Origin: Winogradskya humida
GTDB lineage: Bacteria > Actinomycetota > Actinomycetes > Mycobacteriales > Micromonosporaceae
Reading direction: 5' to 3'
DNA length: 36,197 bases
Assembly: GCF_016862215.1 (NCBI RefSeq)
Contig: NZ_BOMN01000053.1
Location: forward strand, 1-36,197
Positions within the stretch are counted from its first letter, which is position 1. Each line of letters begins with the position of its first letter. A program made the translations under genes and the position numbers. Positions 33,391 to 36,197 of this stretch are shown one piece after another. The notes beneath the pieces are model-generated. The model made no database searches and had not been told where the DNA came from. It saw only the letters and a program-made list of their open reading frames with translations.

Positions 33391-33462
33391 TCGGCTGTGG
33401 TGTAATTGGCAACACGGTGGACTTTGACTCCTCTATTTCAGGTTCGAACCCTGGCAGCCGAG
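33391..33462 (+). tRNA. tRNA-Gln (anticodon TTG)
   Basis: Cloverleaf read by hand. The acceptor TCGGCTG/CAGCCGA is 7 bp, the D arm is GTGT/ACAC, and the anticodon loop CTTTGAC has TTG at 33424-33426. The T arm has TTCGAAC, and the discriminator is G. CCA is not fully encoded. The anticodon stem GTGGA/TCCTC has a T-T mismatch at the second pair. A possible -10 (TAGTGT, 33371-33376) lies 15 nt upstream. A T5 run begins just after the 3' end (33466-33470). tRNA-Gln before glmU is the usual actinobacterial order. Confidence 0.93.
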
Positions 33463-33557
33463 CAATTTTTGTGATATAGGCCCACCCCTTGCGGGGGCCC
33501 AGCGGTTGAAGTGGCACCGCGCTCTAGCACGCAACACTGCGAACAATGGAGTCCCGC

Positions 33558-35054
33558 GTGAGCCCTGCCCCGAGTCGTACCGTCGTCGTTCTTGCCGCCG
33601 GTGAGGGCAAGCGGATGCGGTCCGCGATCCCGAAGATGCTGCATCCGTTGCTGGGGCGGACGTTGCTCGGGCATGTGCTGCATGCGGCTGAGGCTGTTCA
33701 GGCTGTGCGGACGGTTGTGGTCGTGGGGCACAAGGCTGATCAGGTGCGTGCTCATCTTGCGGAGGTCTCGCCGGGGGCGATGCCGGTGTTGCAGGCCGAG
33801 CAGAACGGCACCGGGCATGCTGTGCGGATTGCTCTTGACGCTATTCCGGAGGCGGTCGGCACCGTGGTGGTGCTGAATGCTGACGTTCCGTTGTTGCGGC
33901 CGGAGACCGTTGAGGCGCTGGTGGCCGCGCATGAGTCCGGGAGCCGGGGCGCGACGGTGCTGGCTGCTGAGGTTCCTGATCCGACGGGGCTGGGGCGGAT
34001 CGTGCGGGATGCTGCCGGGAACCTCGAGCGGATCGTGGAGCAGCGGGACGCTTCGGCGGAGGTGCGGGCGATCCGGGAGATCAATGCCGGGATCTACGTG
34101 TTCGACGCGGCGCTGCTGCGGGGGGCGCTCGGGAAGCTGACGACCGACAACGATCAGGGTGAGGAGTACCTCACGGACGTGTTCGCGTTGCTGGCGACGG
34201 ATGGGCACGCGGTGGGCGTACATGTGGCGGGGGACGCTCGGGAGACTCTTGGCTGCAACGATCGGGCTGAGCTCGCGCATCTGCGGGGGTTGCTTCGGGA
34301 GCGGGTCAATACGGCCTGGATGCGGTCCGGGGTTTCGATTCTGGATCCGGCGACCACGTGGATCGATGTGACGGTGACGCTGGAGCCGGATTGTGTCATT
34401 GACCAGAATTCGCAGCTCCAGGGTGTGACGACGGTGGCCGCGGGTGCGGTGGTGGGTCCGGACACCACGCTGGTGGACACGGTGGTGGCTGAGGGCGCGA
34501 CGGTGTTGCGGGTGCATTCGATCGGGGCGGAGATCGGGCCGGATGCGTCCGTGGGTCCGTTCTCGTATCTGCGGCCGGGGACCCGGCTGGGCCGCAAGTC
34601 GAAGGTCGGCGGGTTCGTGGAGACGAAGAACGCCGAGCTGGGTGCGGGTGCGAAGGTGCCGCATCTCTCGTATGTGGGTGACGCGACGATCGGGCCGAAG
34701 TCGAACATCGGGGCGGGGACGATTTTCGCGAACTACGACGGGGTGCGGAAGAGTCACACCACTGTCGGTGAGGCTGCGTTCGTGGGTAGTGACTCCGTGT
34801 TGATCGCGCCGGTGGAGATCGGGCCGGGGGCGTATGTGGCTGCCGGCAGTGCGGTGAGCAAGGACGTGCCGGCGGGGAATCTCGGGGTGGTGCGGGCGCC
34901 GCAGCGCAACATCGAGGGCTGGGTGGCTCGGAAGCGGCCGGGGACTGTCTCCGCTGAGGCTGCCGAGCGGGCCGAGGTCAAGGCCGAGCCGTCGAGGTCG
35001 GTGTCGGAGCTGTCACATGGTGAGCCGAACATCGAGGGTGAGGGGCCGGCCTGA
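33558..35054 (+). CDS. glmU: bifunctional UDP-N-acetylglucosamine pyrophosphorylase/glucosamine-1-phosphate N-acetyltransferase
   Basis: Makes UDP-GlcNAc for peptidoglycan: acetylates glucosamine-1-phosphate with its C-terminal domain and uridylates it with its N-terminal domain. VVVLAAGEGKRMRSAIPK is the nucleotide-binding start, QNGTGHAV and LNADVPLL follow, and GEEYLTDVFALL is typical. In the latter group LNADVPLL replaces the usual GDVPLL, but the catalytic Asp is kept. The left-handed beta-helix shows RPGTRLGRKSKVGGFVETKN and NIGAGTIFANYDG. The last 40 residues are a hydrophilic Glu/Ser tail. GTG 33558 is preferred because GGAG (33548-33551) is 6 nt upstream; the ATG at 33546 would put that site inside the gene. 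The product from GTG is 498 aa. prs follows. Confidence 0.95.
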   Translation: MSPAPSRTVVVLAAGEGKRMRSAIPKMLHPLLGRTLLGHVLHAAEAVQAVRTVVVVGHKADQVRAHLAEVSPGAMPVLQAEQNGTGHAVRIALDAIPEAVGTVVVLNADVPLLRPETVEALVAAHESGSRGATVLAAEVPDPTGLGRIVRDAAGNLERIVEQRDASAEVRAIREINAGIYVFDAALLRGALGKLTTDNDQGEEYLTDVFALLATDGHAVGVHVAGDARETLGCNDRAELAHLRGLLRERVNTAWMRSGVSILDPATTWIDVTVTLEPDCVIDQNSQLQGVTTVAAGAVVGPDTTLVDTVVAEGATVLRVHSIGAEIGPDASVGPFSYLRPGTRLGRKSKVGGFVETKNAELGAGAKVPHLSYVGDATIGPKSNIGAGTIFANYDGVRKSHTTVGEAAFVGSDSVLIAPVEIGPGAYVAAGSAVSKDVPAGNLGVVRAPQRNIEGWVARKRPGTVSAEAAERAEVKAEPSRSVSELSHGEPNIEGEGPA

Positions 35055-35215
35055 CCGGTCGACCTGAAGCTGAGTGAACTGAGGTCAACCCGTGCGCGAG
35101 GGCGCAAGCTGGGGTGAGGCATCCCACGACGGGGATCCGACACGTGGCCTGCGGTGGGCCGCGGGTAATACTTCAGGTGACACACCCCCTCGATCACACG
35201 GGAGCGGACGAGCCC

Positions 35216-36196
35216 ATGGGCAGCATCGTCGCGGAGAACCGTAAGAGTTTGATGCTTTTCTCCGGGCGAGGTTTCCCGGAGCTGGCGGAGGAGATCGGTC
35301 AGGTTCTCGGCGTCGCGCCGACGGATTCCGACTCGTTCGAGTTCGCCAATGGTGAGATCTTCGTCCGGTTCAAGGACTCGGTGCGTGGTTCCGACGCGTT
35401 TGTGGTGCAGTCGGTCACCGAGGGCGTCAACCGATGGATCATGGAAACACTGATCATGGTGGACGCGCTGAAGCGTGGTTCGGCGAAGCGCATCACGGTG
35501 GTGCTGCCGTTCTACCCGTATTCGCGGCAGGACAAGAAGCACCGCGGTCGTGAGCCGATCTCGGCGCGCCTGATCGCTGACCTGTTGAAGACGGCGGGTG
35601 CGAACCGCATCCTGACGGTGGATCTGCACACCGCGCAGATCCAGGGCTTCTTCGACGGCCCGGTTGATCACCTGTTCGCCATGGACATCCTGGCGGAGCA
35701 TGTCGAGCGCAAGTTCGAGGGCCGCCCGCTGACCGTGGTCGCTCCCGACTCGGGCCGGGTGCGGGTGGCGGAGCGCTGGACGGACCGTCTGGGTGGTTGT
35801 CCGCTGGCTTTCATCCACAAGACCCGTGACCCGTTGAAGCCCAACCAGGTTGTCGCCAACCGGGTGGTCGGTGAGGTCGAGGGCCGGGTCTGCCTGATCG
35901 TCGACGACATGATCGACACCGGTGGCACCATCACCAAGGCCGCGGACATCCTGTTCGACGCCGGTGCGGCGGATGTGATCGTGGCCTCTACCCACGCGCT
36001 GCTGTCCGACCCGGCCACGGAGCGTCTGAAGAACAGCCGCATCTCGGAGCTCGTGGTGATGAACACGTTGCCGCTCCCGCCGGAGAAGCAGCTCGACAAG
36101 ATCACTGTGTTGTCGATCGCTCCGCTGCTGGCCCGCGCCATCCGTGAGGTCTTCGACGACGGTTCGGTGACGACCCTGTTCGGCGGCCTGAGCTAG
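35216..36196 (+). CDS. prs: ribose-phosphate pyrophosphokinase
   Basis: Makes PRPP from ribose-5-phosphate and ATP for nucleotide, His and Trp synthesis. From ATG 35216 it is 326 aa, normal for class I enzymes. Motifs: SDSFEFANGEIFVRF near the start, LPFYPYSRQDKKHRGREPISA (the flexible ATP loop), VDLHTAQIQGFFDGPVDHL (catalytic His and metal site) and CLIVDDMIDTGGTI (the PRPP-binding loop). GGAG at 35201-35204 precedes the start; the in-frame ATG at 35114 adds an unrelated leader. A possible -10 (TAATAC, 35166-35171) lies in the 161-bp gap after glmU. The stop TAG is complete (36194-36196), one base before the window end. Confidence 0.97.
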   Translation: MGSIVAENRKSLMLFSGRGFPELAEEIGQVLGVAPTDSDSFEFANGEIFVRFKDSVRGSDAFVVQSVTEGVNRWIMETLIMVDALKRGSAKRITVVLPFYPYSRQDKKHRGREPISARLIADLLKTAGANRILTVDLHTAQIQGFFDGPVDHLFAMDILAEHVERKFEGRPLTVVAPDSGRVRVAERWTDRLGGCPLAFIHKTRDPLKPNQVVANRVVGEVEGRVCLIVDDMIDTGGTITKAADILFDAGAADVIVASTHALLSDPATERLKNSRISELVVMNTLPLPPEKQLDKITVLSIAPLLARAIREVFDDGSVTTLFGGLS

Positions 36197-36197
36197 G

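Noticed and set aside
35114..35215. Longer prs from the upstream ATG
   Set aside because: The added residues do not resemble the family, and GGAG is placed for ATG 35216.

Overview
The window reads as chromosomal DNA of a high-GC actinomycete, most likely Micromonosporaceae (Actinoplanes or Micromonospora-like). The support is very strong G/C third-position bias, GTG and TTG starts, an O-mannosylation enzyme, DUF4383 membrane proteins, and the familiar actinobacterial blocks rsmI/metG, tatD/rsmA/ispE/ABC-F and tRNA-Gln/glmU/prs. The genus is inferred; no database search was possible.

Layout. 1-634: no convincing gene, but two families of short imperfect repeats. 635-3159: protein O-mannosyltransferase (minus) divergent from rsmI (plus). 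rsmI is followed by an in-frame array of 9-codon repeats behind its TAG. 3270-4616: membrane protein with a long disordered N-terminus (minus). 4736-8031: metG, a terminator, then a secreted Pro/Thr-rich protein with a PKD domain, a plausible mannosylation substrate, and a strong terminator. 8087-10542: an unknown conserved-looking protein, tatD, and a small unknown protein. 10637-15512: rsmA, two tandem Uma2-family genes, ispE and an ABC-F ATPase. The Uma2 duplication carried along the first bases of ispE. 15588-16477: two overlapping DUF4383 membrane proteins and a terminator.

16675-29647 is the accessory core. It is a tight five-gene operon: a 2204-aa NMO/ER-KS-AT-ACP-KR megasynthase, a 1453-aa KS-AT-DH-PPTase megasynthase, a free ACP, an alpha/beta hydrolase and a PAPS-type sulfotransferase. 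It looks like the bacterial PUFA/secondary-lipid (Pfa) synthase toolkit compressed into two polypeptides. The enoyl reductase (PfaD-like) is fused to the front of the PfaA-like subunit, and the activating phosphopantetheinyl transferase (PfaE-like) to the end of the PfaC-like subunit. The set contains every activity for full beta-carbon reduction plus self-activation, release and sulfation. A sulfated, iteratively built lipid or polyketide is the most economical prediction. The second acyltransferase lacks the usual carboxylate-binding Arg, and its gene carries an in-frame TTA codon.

29759-33329: a secreted 575-aa protein of unknown family, an LpqC/feruloyl-esterase-like probable lipoprotein, and a protein with two HTH units and a possible LAGLIDADG-like C-terminal domain. 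33391-36196: tRNA-Gln(TTG), glmU and prs, ordinary housekeeping. Several genes here (pmt, metG, rsmA, ABC-F, the 344-aa minus-strand gene, the HTH gene) have a TANNNT -10 hexamer 6-10 nt before the start codon and no Shine-Dalgarno, suggesting leaderless transcripts. The accessory-operon genes mostly use Shine-Dalgarno sites or translational coupling.
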